Part shown: positions 36,901-44,368 of the stretch, in pieces
Layout of the letters: each line of letters starts with the position of its first letter
Numbering within the stretch: the first letter of the stretch is position 1
NCBI RefSeq assembly: GCF_004349265.1
Contig: NZ_SMFL01000015.1
Span: 62,001 to 126,000, forward strand
Length of the DNA stretch: 64,000 bases
Direction: 5' to 3'
Origin: Dyadobacter psychrotolerans
GTDB lineage: Bacteria; Bacteroidota; Bacteroidia; Cytophagales; Spirosomataceae
Notes under the pieces: generated by a model
Database searches by the model: none
What the model was told of the DNA's origin: nothing
What the model saw: the letters and a program-made list of their open reading frames with translations, nothing else
Position numbers and translations under genes: made by a program

Positions 36901-38329
36901 TAGGCCTGAACATTTTTCCCTCAATACCAACAAGGGCTAAAATCGGCAGATAGACGATCAGGATTATGATTTCACCAAAGGCGGCGGAATTGCGGATCTT
37001 GGAAGCGGACTCAAAAACCTCCTGATCCATTTCGGGTTGCGAAAGTCTGTGCGTATATTTTTTGCCTAAAATATGATGCAAAGTTGCCTCCACGATAATG
37101 ACGGCTCCATCGACAATCAGCCCAAAATCAATTGCTCCCAGGCTCATCAGGTTTCCTGATACTCCAAACAGGTTCATCATACTCACGGCGAACAGCATTG
37201 CCAGCGGAATTACCGAAGCCACAACAAGCCCTGCCCGGAGATTTCCAAGCAGCAAAACCAAAACAAAAATTACGATCAGGGCGCCTTCCAGCAAGTTCCT
37301 GGAAACGGTACTGATTGCATTGTTGACTAGTTTTGTGCGGTCCAGAAATGGCTCGATCACCACACCATCGGGCAGTGTTTTGCGGATTTGTTCAATACGT
37401 TCCTTTACATTGGCGATTACCTGAGATGAATTGGCACCTTTTAACATCAGCACAAGTCCGCCGACAACTTCACCCTCATCATTTCGCGTCATGGCACCAT
37501 AGCGCACAGCGTGGCCGAACCGTACCGTTGCCAGATCACGGATCAAAACGGGCAGGCCGTCGGGTGTTTGTTTTACCTGTATCTGACCAATATCTGTCAG
37601 GCTTTCGATAAGTCCCTCGCTTCGTATAAAGTAAGCATTGGGTTTTTTGTCGATATAAGCGCCGCCTGTGTTCTGGTTGTTTTTTTCAAGGGCAGCAAAA
37701 ATATCACTGATCGAAATTTGAAAACTTCTTAGTTTGAAAGGATCAATAGCGATCTCATATTGTTTAAGAAACCCGCCAAAACTGCTGACGTCAGCCACAC
37801 CGTCGGTTCCCAGCAGTTGCCGGCGGACGATCCAGTCCTGCACGCTGCGAAGTTCCATGGGCGGATACCTGGTTTCATAACCTTTTTTTGTATGCAAAAC
37901 ATATTGATAAATTTCGCCCAATCCGGTAGTGACGGGCGCCAGTTCGGGCGATCCTATACCATCAGGAATTTGTTCTGAGGCGGTTTTAAGTCTTTCGGTA
38001 ACCTGCTGTCTGGCCCAGTAAACATCGGTCTGATCTTTGAAGACGATGGTGATTACGGACAGTCCGAACCTGGACATAGAACGGATTTCCCGAATGTTGG
38101 GAATGGTAGCCATTGCCGTTTCAACAGGAAAAGTAACAAGCCGTTCCACTTCCTGAGCGGCGAGCGACGGACTTGTGGTGATAATTTGTACCTGATTGTC
38201 AGTGATATCAGGTACTGCGTCAATAGGTAATTTTGTTACGGAATAAACTCCCCAGATCACCAGGGCAGCCGTAAAAAGTCCTATGATCAGTTTGTTGTGT
38301 ATTGAAAAATAGATGATTCGATCTAACAT
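33947..38329 (-). CDS. CusA/CzcA-type RND metal efflux pump fused to a TolC-type outer-membrane factor
   Basis: 1460 residues. Residues 1-1040 are a complete heavy-metal RND pump: N-terminal helix LIIGLFTAALVIWGVYSV, the proton-relay helix AIDFGLIVDGAVIIVEA, two porter domains and a C-terminal helix bundle ending near LPVLYLLTEK. A hydrophobic stretch with a signal-peptidase-like site (LLLLVFITFSLIPSKVSA, cut before Gln1066) follows. Residues 1066-1460 are a TolC/CusC-like outer membrane efflux protein of normal length (QDAIREATDKNLEVRDGLYQ). This fused form recurs in Bacteroidota. Cleavage by signal peptidase would release a normal channel; otherwise the topology is hard to explain. Operon with DUF6660 upstream and the adaptor downstream. 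Confidence 0.93.
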   Translation of the reverse strand: MLDRIIYFSIHNKLIIGLFTAALVIWGVYSVTKLPIDAVPDITDNQVQIITTSPSLAAQEVERLVTFPVETAMATIPNIREIRSMSRFGLSVITIVFKDQTDVYWARQQVTERLKTASEQIPDGIGSPELAPVTTGLGEIYQYVLHTKKGYETRYPPMELRSVQDWIVRRQLLGTDGVADVSSFGGFLKQYEIAIDPFKLRSFQISISDIFAALEKNNQNTGGAYIDKKPNAYFIRSEGLIESLTDIGQIQVKQTPDGLPVLIRDLATVRFGHAVRYGAMTRNDEGEVVGGLVLMLKGANSSQVIANVKERIEQIRKTLPDGVVIEPFLDRTKLVNNAISTVSRNLLEGALIVIFVLVLLLGNLRAGLVVASVIPLAMLFAVSMMNLFGVSGNLMSLGAIDFGLIVDGAVIIVEATLHHILGKKYTHRLSQPEMDQEVFESASKIRNSAAFGEIIILIVYLPILALVGIEGKMFRPMAQTVSFSILGAFILSLTYVPMVSALFLSKQNTHKVNISDKIIAFFHRLYIPALAFSLRRSFVTIFLSVVLFAISVYLFLNMGGEFIPQLDEGDFAVETRVLTGSSLSETVDAVQKASGILNKEFPDEVIETVGKIGSSEIPTDPMPVEAADLMVILKDKSQWKKAKNREELAEKMQAVLEERIAGVTFGFQQPIQMRFNELMTGVKQDVAIKIFGEDLEVLAEQAKKIGKLVRSVEGAEDVYVEEISGLPQIVVKFKRDQMSRFGVSIEDANRTINTAFAGSAAGIVYEGEKRFDLVVRLNQESRKTMDDVSKLFVSTSHGELIPLEQIAFIEIKTGANQIQREDAKRRITVSFNVRGRDVSSIVDELQSKIDQNIKLPAGYYTTYGGQFQNLREANTRLSIAVPIALLLIFVLLYFTFNSLRQSLLILTAIPLSAIGGVLALWIRGMPFSISAGIGFIALFGVAVLNGIVLIAEFNFLRKQGLNDLKQVIQQGTETRLRPVLMTALVASLGFLPMALSTNAGAEVQRPLATVVIGGLVSATLLTLLVLPVLYLLTEKRFNPGNPIKAVSLLLLVFITFSLIPSKVSAQTPDIKVREITLQDAIREATDKNLEVRDGLYQIEFQEALKKTAADLPKTELSWMAGQYNSTRFDNHFTFSQSIPNPATVRKRKDVFSQQVNTVHAKLEITKAELTRQVKKVYIDLLFSNHQKILLDQQSQRTDRFVKAAELRYKTGEANKLEYSVALSEQADLQARIINLQADQRMQERQLQLLMNSPNPVVTSDDSLSLLEIVLPDSSLISDNPYLNYLRQQIGLEQKLTSLQRSNLLPDFSLGYFNQSLTGFQNVNGTETFFGSGKRFQGFQVGLSLPVFNGATKARIKAAGISEKLAQNQLEISNQRLMSQFQQALDSYKKAAESLSVFKSRSLPLANEISSNATKAYEAGEIGYIEFSQSLSKALNIQLTHLNLLKLHNDSVIEIEFLINK

Positions 38330-38410
38330 CAGAATTTAGATAACGTGTAAGAATAGCCGTTCACTGTGGAGCAAACCACAGAACCGGCAAACCTGAAAAG
38401 TTATAATCTT

Positions 38411-38731
38411 CTAAATCCTGGGAGGTTGCCAGATGGTGGTCAGATTAGTGGAATTGATCTGGGGTGTATAAACAAAGGCATTCTCCTTCAAAAAGGAGAA
38501 GGTGACAGATTCAGGCAAGCAGGGAACCTGTTGTTGTATGGTGATCCCGGAACAGCATGCGCAAATGCAAAATGGGGAACACAAATCTGGCACTTGTTCT
38601 CTGGGAAGTTCAGATGCAGTTCTTACTGTTATTTTTGTAGTATCATGGAAACTCATCAAAACTTCGTCCTGACAAGGAATGCAGGACAGCAAAACTGTGT
38701 AAATGGCCAGGAAATAATGTGCTAGCTTCAT
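38411..38731 (-). CDS. DUF6660 family small exported protein
   Basis: 106 residues from ATG 38731; an upstream extension to 38893 has no conserved look. The N-terminus MKLAHYFLAIYTVLLSCIPC is a signal segment with several Cys, and the mature part contains a Cys cluster (LCSPFCICACCSG) and ends IWQPPRI. Small proteins of this family sit directly upstream of CusA-type pumps in Bacteroidota. The Cys/His-rich part suggests metal binding or sensing in the periplasm (inference). The gene ends 81 bases before the pump start and is probably the first gene of the efflux operon. Confidence 0.75.
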   Translation of the reverse strand: MKLAHYFLAIYTVLLSCIPCQDEVLMSFHDTTKITVRTASELPREQVPDLCSPFCICACCSGITIQQQVPCLPESVTFSFLKENAFVYTPQINSTNLTTIWQPPRI

Positions 38732-39372
38732 GATGCTACAAAGGTAGATGAAATACAAATGCAACAGGTAGTCAAAAATGTCACTATTAATTATGCAGTG
38801 AACCAGGATTGAGATGACTTGTTGTAGAATATTTTTCAAAAGCAGATGCAAAACATTACTGCTCTGATTTACAGCAGGTAAAGTATTTATCAATAACCGG
38901 CTTGATTATGCACAAAACGACTAACGAATAAAAAATTTAAAAATATTTTACCTAGAAGTTATACTACCTTTTGTTTTATAATTTATTCGTATTATAATTG
39001 TAAAGAATTTTACATAATGTAAATAGAGGAGGGTAAGATTTATAAGAGTTCCACGCTTGGGGAACTCTTTATTTGTTTATGGTGCTCCAAGTTTACCCTG
39101 AACATACTTTCGAATAATCAACAGAGAGCCTTGGCAACCGTATATGCCACTGGGTTCTTACTTTATTCTCCTGATAACATCGACTGGCTTGTTACCATCA
39201 TAGTCAGATATATCCGTTATTAGTGCAAAAAATCTTAAATCAGATTATATTTTCAAATAAATCTTACTAGATTGTACTGCGAACGGGCAGAAATCGCTCC
39301 GTGCATAGTCGTAAACCTATCACAAATCAAGAATACAATACTATTTCACTGAAGCGCACAAATAATAACGTT
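38732..39372. other. Long intergenic region upstream of the efflux operon
   Basis: About 640 bases without an intact gene. It contains a TACCTTTG promoter-like element (minus strand, 38739-38746) before the DUF6660 gene and the promoter/palindrome/terminator cassette at 38970-39075. A short minus-strand tail near 39160-39240 reads protein-like (DISDYDGNKPVDVIRRIK) but has no upstream half. Confidence 0.4.
38970..39075 (+). ncRNA. Candidate small RNA: promoter, palindrome and terminator without ORF
   Basis: TTTG at 38970-38973 and TATAATTG at 38993-39000, 19 bases apart, fit the Bacteroidota -33/-7 promoter with one mismatch. A palindrome (TTTACAT-A-ATGTAAA, 39009-39023) follows at the expected start of transcription, then a hairpin AAGAGTTCC/GGAACTCTT (39044-39069) with a T-rich tail. 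The predicted transcript of about 65-70 bases has no ORF. It may be a small RNA or a leader ended early. Confidence 0.35.
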
Positions 39373-39528
39373 ATGAAACACCACTACTTATCACAGGTTT
39401 TTAGGATAACCACCTTCCTGGCCGAACTGACACGGCACCGGGAAGAAAATAATGTTCATTACCTCATTTTACAGGAAATAAACATTACGAACGATTTTGT
39501 ATCTGGTTCCAGGATTGCGATTGAATAG
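39373..39528 (+). CDS. Possible small protein
   Basis: 51 residues from ATG 39373 (HHYLSQVFRITTFLAELTRH), charged and helical with no family recognised. The frame extends up to 39301. It precedes the ethylene-receptor-like kinase by 93 bases. Only length and an ATG support it. Confidence 0.3.
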   Translation: MKHHYLSQVFRITTFLAELTRHREENNVHYLILQEINITNDFVSGSRIAIE

Positions 39529-39621
39529 AAGTTTTTCTTATTCATTTTTTTAGTATTCAGAAGCTATTGACCCGGCTTTCTGAACATTACTCATATTGTA
39601 TAACGATAAAAACGTCTTCTT

Positions 39622-41229
39622 TTGAAACCCAATCACCATCAACCGATTCCGGACTGCGGACCGCTGTGTCAAACGGAACATGTACCTGCAAGACACTTGG
39701 AGGCCACAGCCATTCCGGATCAAGTTACTGCGTTTTTTAAAGGCCTGTTTGACACCGGTGACTGGCCGGCACGCTGGGGATGTGGAACCTGGTCTGATTT
39801 TCACGGTTGGTTTTATATCGCTTCCGATCTGTTAATCTGGGCGGCATATTTTTTGATTCCCCTTTTTCTTATCAGACTAACGATCCTTCGTAAGGATTTT
39901 CCTTTTCCTAAAATTATCTGGCTGTTTGGAGCATTTATTGTTCTTTGCGGCACAACCCATTTTATAGATGCCATCATTTTTTGGTGGCCGGTTTATCGTC
40001 TGAGCGCATTTGTCAGATTTTTAACCGCCGTCGTTTCTATTTCTACGGTTTATGTACTTTATAAAAAACTGCCAAATGTACTTTTGATACGTTCGGTGGC
40101 GGAACTTGAGCATGAGATTAATGAACGGCGCCTGGTAGAAGAAAAGCTTGCTGCCAGTGAATTTTTACTCTCAGAGGCTGGTCATGTTGGGCGGGTAGGA
40201 GGCTGGGAGCTTGATGTGCCAACCAATAAATATTTATGGTCGAAGACTGCTTATGAAATTTATGAAGGTGACGAATCCCTCAGGGCTGGACATGATGGTA
40301 CCATTGCTTTTTTTACTGAACCACATCAGGAAATACTAAATCGTACACTTTGCCAGGCACATGAAAACGGTGAAGGCTGGGATCTGGAATTGCAGATGGT
40401 TACTGCAAAAAATACAAAAAAATGGGTGCGCTATTACGGTAAACCGTTGTTTGATCAAAATGGTGTATTGATAAAAATGAGAGGCGTTTTGATGGACATT
40501 GATAAGTATAAAATCAATGAAATTGACCTGAACAAATCAATTCAGCTGATGGCACAGCAAAATAGCCAGCTGAAAAATTTTACACATATTTTGTCACACA
40601 ACCTGCGAAACCATACCAGCAACATTTCGCTGCTTGCCGAGTTTGTAGACGAGTCGACCCTCAGTGAAAACAATACAGAGGTTTTTCAGAAAATAAAAAG
40701 TGTTTCAGATGTTCTGGGAAATACACTGGATGATCTTTCCAAAGTACTTAAGATCAGGGAAAGTTATCTGCCAAGCGAAGAACTTGTTTTTGCTGATGTG
40801 ACCGAAAAAGTTCTGGAAGTTCTGGACGTTGCGATTCAAACCAGCAACGGTGAAATTAATCTTGACTTCAAAGTTGACACGATTTTGTTTCCGAGTATAT
40901 ATTTGGAGAGTATAATAATGAACCTGGTTTCTAATGGTCTTAAATATAAAAAGGAAAATATGCCTGTTCAGATTTCGCTGAAAACCTACCTGAATGAGAA
41001 TCAGGTCAAAGTTTTGGAATATACGGATAACGGGGTGGGCATTGACCTTGAATTACATGGAGATAAGATTTTTGGATTGTACAAGACTTTTCATGAGCAT
41101 AAGGATGCACATGGCGTAGGACTATTTTTAATAAAAAATCAAATTGAATCCCAGGGCGGGGTGATAGAAGTAGAAAGTAAACCCGGTGAAGGAACAAAGT
41201 TTAAAATCACATTTAATGAAAAAAGTTAA
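39622..41229 (+). CDS. Ethylene-receptor-like (ETR1-type) sensor histidine kinase
   Basis: 535 residues. The N-terminal membrane domain resembles the plant ETR1 and cyanobacterial ethylene-binding domain: Asp69, Tyr76, Ile79 and Pro80 in SDLLIWAAYFLIPL, and FGAFIVLCGTTHFID with Cys109 and His113, the copper ligands in ETR1 (Cys65/His69 there, same spacing). A helix leads to a PAS domain (LLSEAGHVGRVGGWEL), a HisKA domain with His326 in LSHNLRNHTSNISLL and a HATPase (NLVSNGLKYKK; DNGVGIDLELHG). Stops lie upstream in frame and no ATG exists before the conserved part, so the start is probably TTG 39622. It overlaps the next gene by 14 bases. Ligand unknown; ethylene or another small molecule through Cu is possible. 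Confidence 0.88.
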   Translation: MKPNHHQPIPDCGPLCQTEHVPARHLEATAIPDQVTAFFKGLFDTGDWPARWGCGTWSDFHGWFYIASDLLIWAAYFLIPLFLIRLTILRKDFPFPKIIWLFGAFIVLCGTTHFIDAIIFWWPVYRLSAFVRFLTAVVSISTVYVLYKKLPNVLLIRSVAELEHEINERRLVEEKLAASEFLLSEAGHVGRVGGWELDVPTNKYLWSKTAYEIYEGDESLRAGHDGTIAFFTEPHQEILNRTLCQAHENGEGWDLELQMVTAKNTKKWVRYYGKPLFDQNGVLIKMRGVLMDIDKYKINEIDLNKSIQLMAQQNSQLKNFTHILSHNLRNHTSNISLLAEFVDESTLSENNTEVFQKIKSVSDVLGNTLDDLSKVLKIRESYLPSEELVFADVTEKVLEVLDVAIQTSNGEINLDFKVDTILFPSIYLESIIMNLVSNGLKYKKENMPVQISLKTYLNENQVKVLEYTDNGVGIDLELHGDKIFGLYKTFHEHKDAHGVGLFLIKNQIESQGGVIEVESKPGEGTKFKITFNEKS

Positions 41230-41614
41230 TCTGCTATGTGTCATCGATGATGATAAGGTTTATACTTATCTCATCAAGAGGATTATCGAAGCCGCGGACG
41301 TTGCAGATAATCTTGTTTTTTTTGAAAACGGCCTGGATGCGCTCAAATATTTTGACAGGCATAAGGAGCAGGCCGACAAGTTGCCCGAACTGATTTTGTT
41401 GGATATCAACATGCCAATCCTGGACGGCTGGCAGTTTATGGATGCGTATTCAAAAATCAGATCTGTATTCCCAAAACCGGTTAGTTTATACATGACAAGC
41501 TCTTCAACTGATGAAGAAGATTACCACCGTGCGCAATCAACCGAACACGTTTTGGATCTGCTGAGAAAACCTGTGTCGGTTAATATTTTGAAGAGTCTGG
41601 TTGAAACCTTATAA
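41216..41614 (+). CDS. Single-domain response regulator
   Basis: 132 residues from ATG 41216, a receiver only: acidic pocket LCVIDDDKVYTY, phospho-acceptor Asp63 in LILLDINMPILDG, Thr/Ser in YMTSSSTDEEDY and Lys in DLLRKPVS. It has no DNA-binding output, as in the Rcp1 type of regulator paired with phytochromes. Its start lies inside the kinase gene (14-base overlap), so translation is coupled and it is the cognate partner. The signal may go on by phosphotransfer or protein contact. Confidence 0.93.
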   Translation: MKKVNLLCVIDDDKVYTYLIKRIIEAADVADNLVFFENGLDALKYFDRHKEQADKLPELILLDINMPILDGWQFMDAYSKIRSVFPKPVSLYMTSSSTDEEDYHRAQSTEHVLDLLRKPVSVNILKSLVETL

Positions 41615-41704
41615 CTGAAAATATTTACAAATATGTAAAGCTTTCGGACAATGCAAATACGTACCTTTCGCCGAAAACTTATATAAATTAGTCAACCCGT
41701 TCAA

Positions 41705-42142
41705 ATGAAAAAAATAATTGTTCTCTTCCTGATCTTTGTCAGTGCGGATCTTATTGCACAGGAAGTGCCTGCCAGTCTGGGGTTTACCAGCATCAATCAC
41801 CTGGCTTTACAGGTCAAAGATATGCCGGCCAGTAAGGATTTCTATAAAAATATTCTTGGGCTGACACCAGTGGCGGTTCCGGATAGTATGAATGCAATCC
41901 GTGGCTGGTTCAACACCGGAAATGGTCAGATGATACACCTGCTTGCCGGCCGGGTAACTCCTGTTGTCAACGATAAAAACGGAAGTCATTTTGCTATTTT
42001 CGTCAGTTCCATCGCTAATGCTGAGAAATTTCTGACTGCTAAGAAAATTCCTTTCCATAAGCAGGTTCGTTTTGACAAAGCCGTTCAGATATATTTCGCT
42101 GATCCCGATGGCTATCTGATTGAGATGAATGAGAAGAAGTGA
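41705..42142 (+). CDS. Exported VOC-family (glyoxalase/bleomycin-resistance-like) protein
   Basis: 145 residues. A signal peptide (IIVLFLIFVSADLIAQ) precedes one VOC module pair: INHLALQVKDMPASKDFYKN, LGLTPVAV, then HFAIFVSSIANAEKFL and VQIYFADPDGYLIEMNE with the usual metal ligands His and Glu. VOC proteins bind divalent metals and act on small substrates; an exported form is less usual. It lies 90 bases after the regulator gene, and cotranscription is possible but unsupported. Substrate unknown. Confidence 0.88.
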   Translation: MKKIIVLFLIFVSADLIAQEVPASLGFTSINHLALQVKDMPASKDFYKNILGLTPVAVPDSMNAIRGWFNTGNGQMIHLLAGRVTPVVNDKNGSHFAIFVSSIANAEKFLTAKKIPFHKQVRFDKAVQIYFADPDGYLIEMNEKK

Positions 42143-42237
42143 GGAGTAAAAAGTAAAAGATTAAAGTAGGTGGCGTGGTCTATTTGGGCTGCGCTATTTT
42201 GTCAGGCATGAATTTTTAGAACCGCCTCTAAATTCTT

Positions 42238-42429
42238 ATGACCATGGCAAAAAAAGCAAAGAAACCGGCAGCAAAGAAAAATAAACTTGGTGTGAAAAAT
42301 TCATTGGTTAACAACATCAATGCCAGGAAAAAGAAAGGAACCTCTCATAGCAAAAAGGATTCTACTGTATCAAAAAAGGATTACGGTAAAATGGAAAAAG
42401 GGTGGGACGACAAGGATAAAAAAGACTAA
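42238..42429 (+). CDS. Small Lys-rich protein
   Basis: 63 residues, about one third Lys (AKKAKKPAAKKNKLGVKNSL; SKKDYGKMEKGWDDKDKKD), low complexity, no membrane segment. ATG at 42238, or 42244 two codons on. The composition suggests nucleic acid binding like histone-H1-type bacterial proteins, but no known fold is visible. Confidence 0.55.
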   Translation: MTMAKKAKKPAAKKNKLGVKNSLVNNINARKKKGTSHSKKDSTVSKKDYGKMEKGWDDKDKKD

Positions 42430-42538
42430 ATTTTATGTGGCAATCTTTAACTTGATATTGTGGAAAATTGATCAGCAGTCAAATCCATCGTTGCTTTTTA
42501 CTGTTAACTCAACAACTGTTAACTAAGTACCAATTGAC

Positions 42539-43153
42539 TTAACCCTGGTCCGCAGGTTGTTCTGCAATAACGGGCTTTTTATTCTCCTGTGTTTTTGGTT
42601 TTAAACGTTGCCATAAGCGTAACTGCCTCCACCACTTTTCCTTACTTCCGACAGGCAGCCCTTCCAGATTTTTCTTGAAAAACAACAGTGCATCGTCCAT
42701 TTCATTGCTGATTGCTTTCAGAGCAAGACTGGATTCACGTATTAATAGTACACTGACATAAAACAGCATCAGCGCTCCGATAATACTAAGTAAAACCGGC
42801 AGCCAGGTATGTTTTGCATTAAAAATATCCATAATTCCCAGACTGATACTTGTTGCTACAAAAAGGCTCAGGCACAGATACAACGTAACCATTGCTCTTT
42901 GCAGCAGATTGGTCCGGAGCGTGGATTTATTTAGCTGGTAAAACAGTTTCGCACCTTCCTTGGTAATCACTTCACTTGAAGCATCGTGATCCCTTACCAG
43001 TTGTTTTAGTTGTTCGGTAAGCTTCCGGCTTCTTTCGATCACACGGCTCAATCGCTGCGAAGTGGTGGTGATTAACGATCCGCAAGCAAGTATCAGCACC
43101 ACGGGTGCAATCATTGAAGACAGGATCGTTAAGGTTTGCGATATGGTATTCAT
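42539..43153 (-). CDS. DUF2721 family membrane protein
   Basis: 204 residues. An N-terminal helix (LTILSSMIAPVVLILACGSL) is followed by the family region TTTSQRLSRVIERSRKLTEQ and two further membrane helices (VTLYLCLSLFVATSISLGIM; VLLSIIGALMLFYVSVLLI). The C-terminus is cytoplasmic and basic. The function of DUF2721 is unknown. Confidence 0.85.
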   Translation of the reverse strand: MNTISQTLTILSSMIAPVVLILACGSLITTTSQRLSRVIERSRKLTEQLKQLVRDHDASSEVITKEGAKLFYQLNKSTLRTNLLQRAMVTLYLCLSLFVATSISLGIMDIFNAKHTWLPVLLSIIGALMLFYVSVLLIRESSLALKAISNEMDDALLFFKKNLEGLPVGSKEKWWRQLRLWQRLKPKTQENKKPVIAEQPADQG

Positions 43154-43293
43154 CTTTTTATAGTTTAATACTTAGTAATCGGGTTAAAGTCTGCTATCAA
43201 AAAAGTAAGCCAGGCCGGTATTGCACCTAACCAAAGCAGCTGCCGTGGAAGAAATCATTTTCTGTGTATCTTTAAAACCACATTTACCAGAAC

Positions 43294-43698
43294 ATGGAGA
43301 AAAAAATAAATATCATTTCAACAAAAAACGCTGCTGCACCAGGTGGACATTATGTGCAGGCGACTGAATTTCAGGGTTTGGTTTACATTTCAGGACAGTT
43401 GCCGGTGAAAGCGGACGGCAGTCATACAACCGGCGAGCCGTTTGAAGTACAGGTCAAACAATCATTGGAAAATCTGCTGGAAATTCTCAAGGCGGCTGGC
43501 GGGAGTTCTGCGGATTTATTGAAAGTTACTGTTTATCTGGTCGGTATTGAAAACTGGCCGGCTTTTAACAGGATTTATGCGGAGATACTCGGAGATGTAA
43601 AACCTGCCCGTTCAATCGTGCCGGTTCCGGAGTTGCATTATGGTTATTTGATTGAGATCGATGCAGTAGCTGCTGTTACTACGGGTAAAAGTGAATAA
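43294..43698 (+). CDS. RidA family (YjgF/UK114) protein
   Basis: 134 residues with the RidA pattern: APGGHYVQATEFQGLVYISG, QVKQSLENLLEILKAAGGS and VPVPELHYGYLIEIDAVAAV. The Arg needed for deaminase activity is present in KPARSIVPV. RidA enzymes hydrolyse reactive enamine and imine intermediates of amino acid metabolism. It is a single gene between a DUF2721 gene and a YcxB-like gene. Confidence 0.92.
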   Translation: MEKKINIISTKNAAAPGGHYVQATEFQGLVYISGQLPVKADGSHTTGEPFEVQVKQSLENLLEILKAAGGSSADLLKVTVYLVGIENWPAFNRIYAEILGDVKPARSIVPVPELHYGYLIEIDAVAAVTTGKSE

Positions 43699-43788
43699 TT
43701 ACTCCTAAGATATTTTATTTAATCGTTAAGTTGATCAATCTGCCAGACCGATCTATCTTGCAGCTTCAAAACCCCGTAATCATCTATC

Positions 43789-44304
43789 ATGGTCCAAATT
43801 AGTTACAAGCTTACAAAAGACGAACTTTACAAAGGGTTGGTTGACAATTCCAATACAAGAGTCATTACCAAAGTTTTAAGGATTTTCGGAAGTGTTTTAC
43901 TGGCTGTGATGCTCTATCTGACAACGGTAAACATTATCAACGGAATCAATTATTTCAGCATGGGCTACGCCTTCCCAATGTTCCTGGGTGCTTATCTGGT
44001 GTTTTTGCCGGAAGCTACCGCGAAAATGCAGGTTCCCAATCTGATCAAAACTAAAAATCCTTTTACTGAAAATGTGATTGTAAGAATAGACCGAGCCGGT
44101 TTCCGTACAAAAGGGGAGACCTTCAGTAATAGCCATTCGTGGGACAGCGTACATTCTATTGTAGAAACAAAAGATAGTTACCTACTGAAACCCACCGAAT
44201 CTACGGTAACCGTTTTACCGAAAAGAGTATTTACAACAGAGCAAACCGACGAATTTAAAACAATCGTGGCATCAGTTACCGGACCGGTTGTGAAAATGAA
44301 TTAA
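43789..44304 (+). CDS. YcxB-like membrane protein
   Basis: 171 residues with two hydrophobic segments (ITKVLRIFGSVLLAVMLYLT; FSMGYAFPMFLGAYLVFLPE) and a C-terminal soluble domain (RIDRAGFRTKGETFSNSHSW; DSYLLKPTESTVTVLPKRVF) like the YcxB C-terminal domain. Family function is unknown. A bidirectional terminator follows. Confidence 0.75.
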   Translation: MVQISYKLTKDELYKGLVDNSNTRVITKVLRIFGSVLLAVMLYLTTVNIINGINYFSMGYAFPMFLGAYLVFLPEATAKMQVPNLIKTKNPFTENVIVRIDRAGFRTKGETFSNSHSWDSVHSIVETKDSYLLKPTESTVTVLPKRVFTTEQTDEFKTIVASVTGPVVKMN

Positions 44305-44309
44305 ATATA

Positions 44310-44347
44310 AAAAAAACTGCTGACCATGAGTGATCGGCAGTTTTTTT
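44310..44347. terminator. Bidirectional terminator
   Basis: AAAAAAACTGC and GCAGTTTTTTT bracket an inner imperfect stem between convergent genes. Confidence 0.8.
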
Positions 44348-44368
44348 AATGTTTCCTAAGTTTTAAGT

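Noticed and set aside
38732..38893. N-terminal extension of the DUF6660 frame
   Set aside because: The 54 extra codons are AT-rich and unlike protein; the ATG at 38731 starts a proper signal peptide and a promoter element lies within the extension.
39148..39240. Minus-strand protein-like tail DISDYDGNKPVDVIRRIK
   Set aside because: Only about 30 codons with a stop upstream and no start codon; could be chance.
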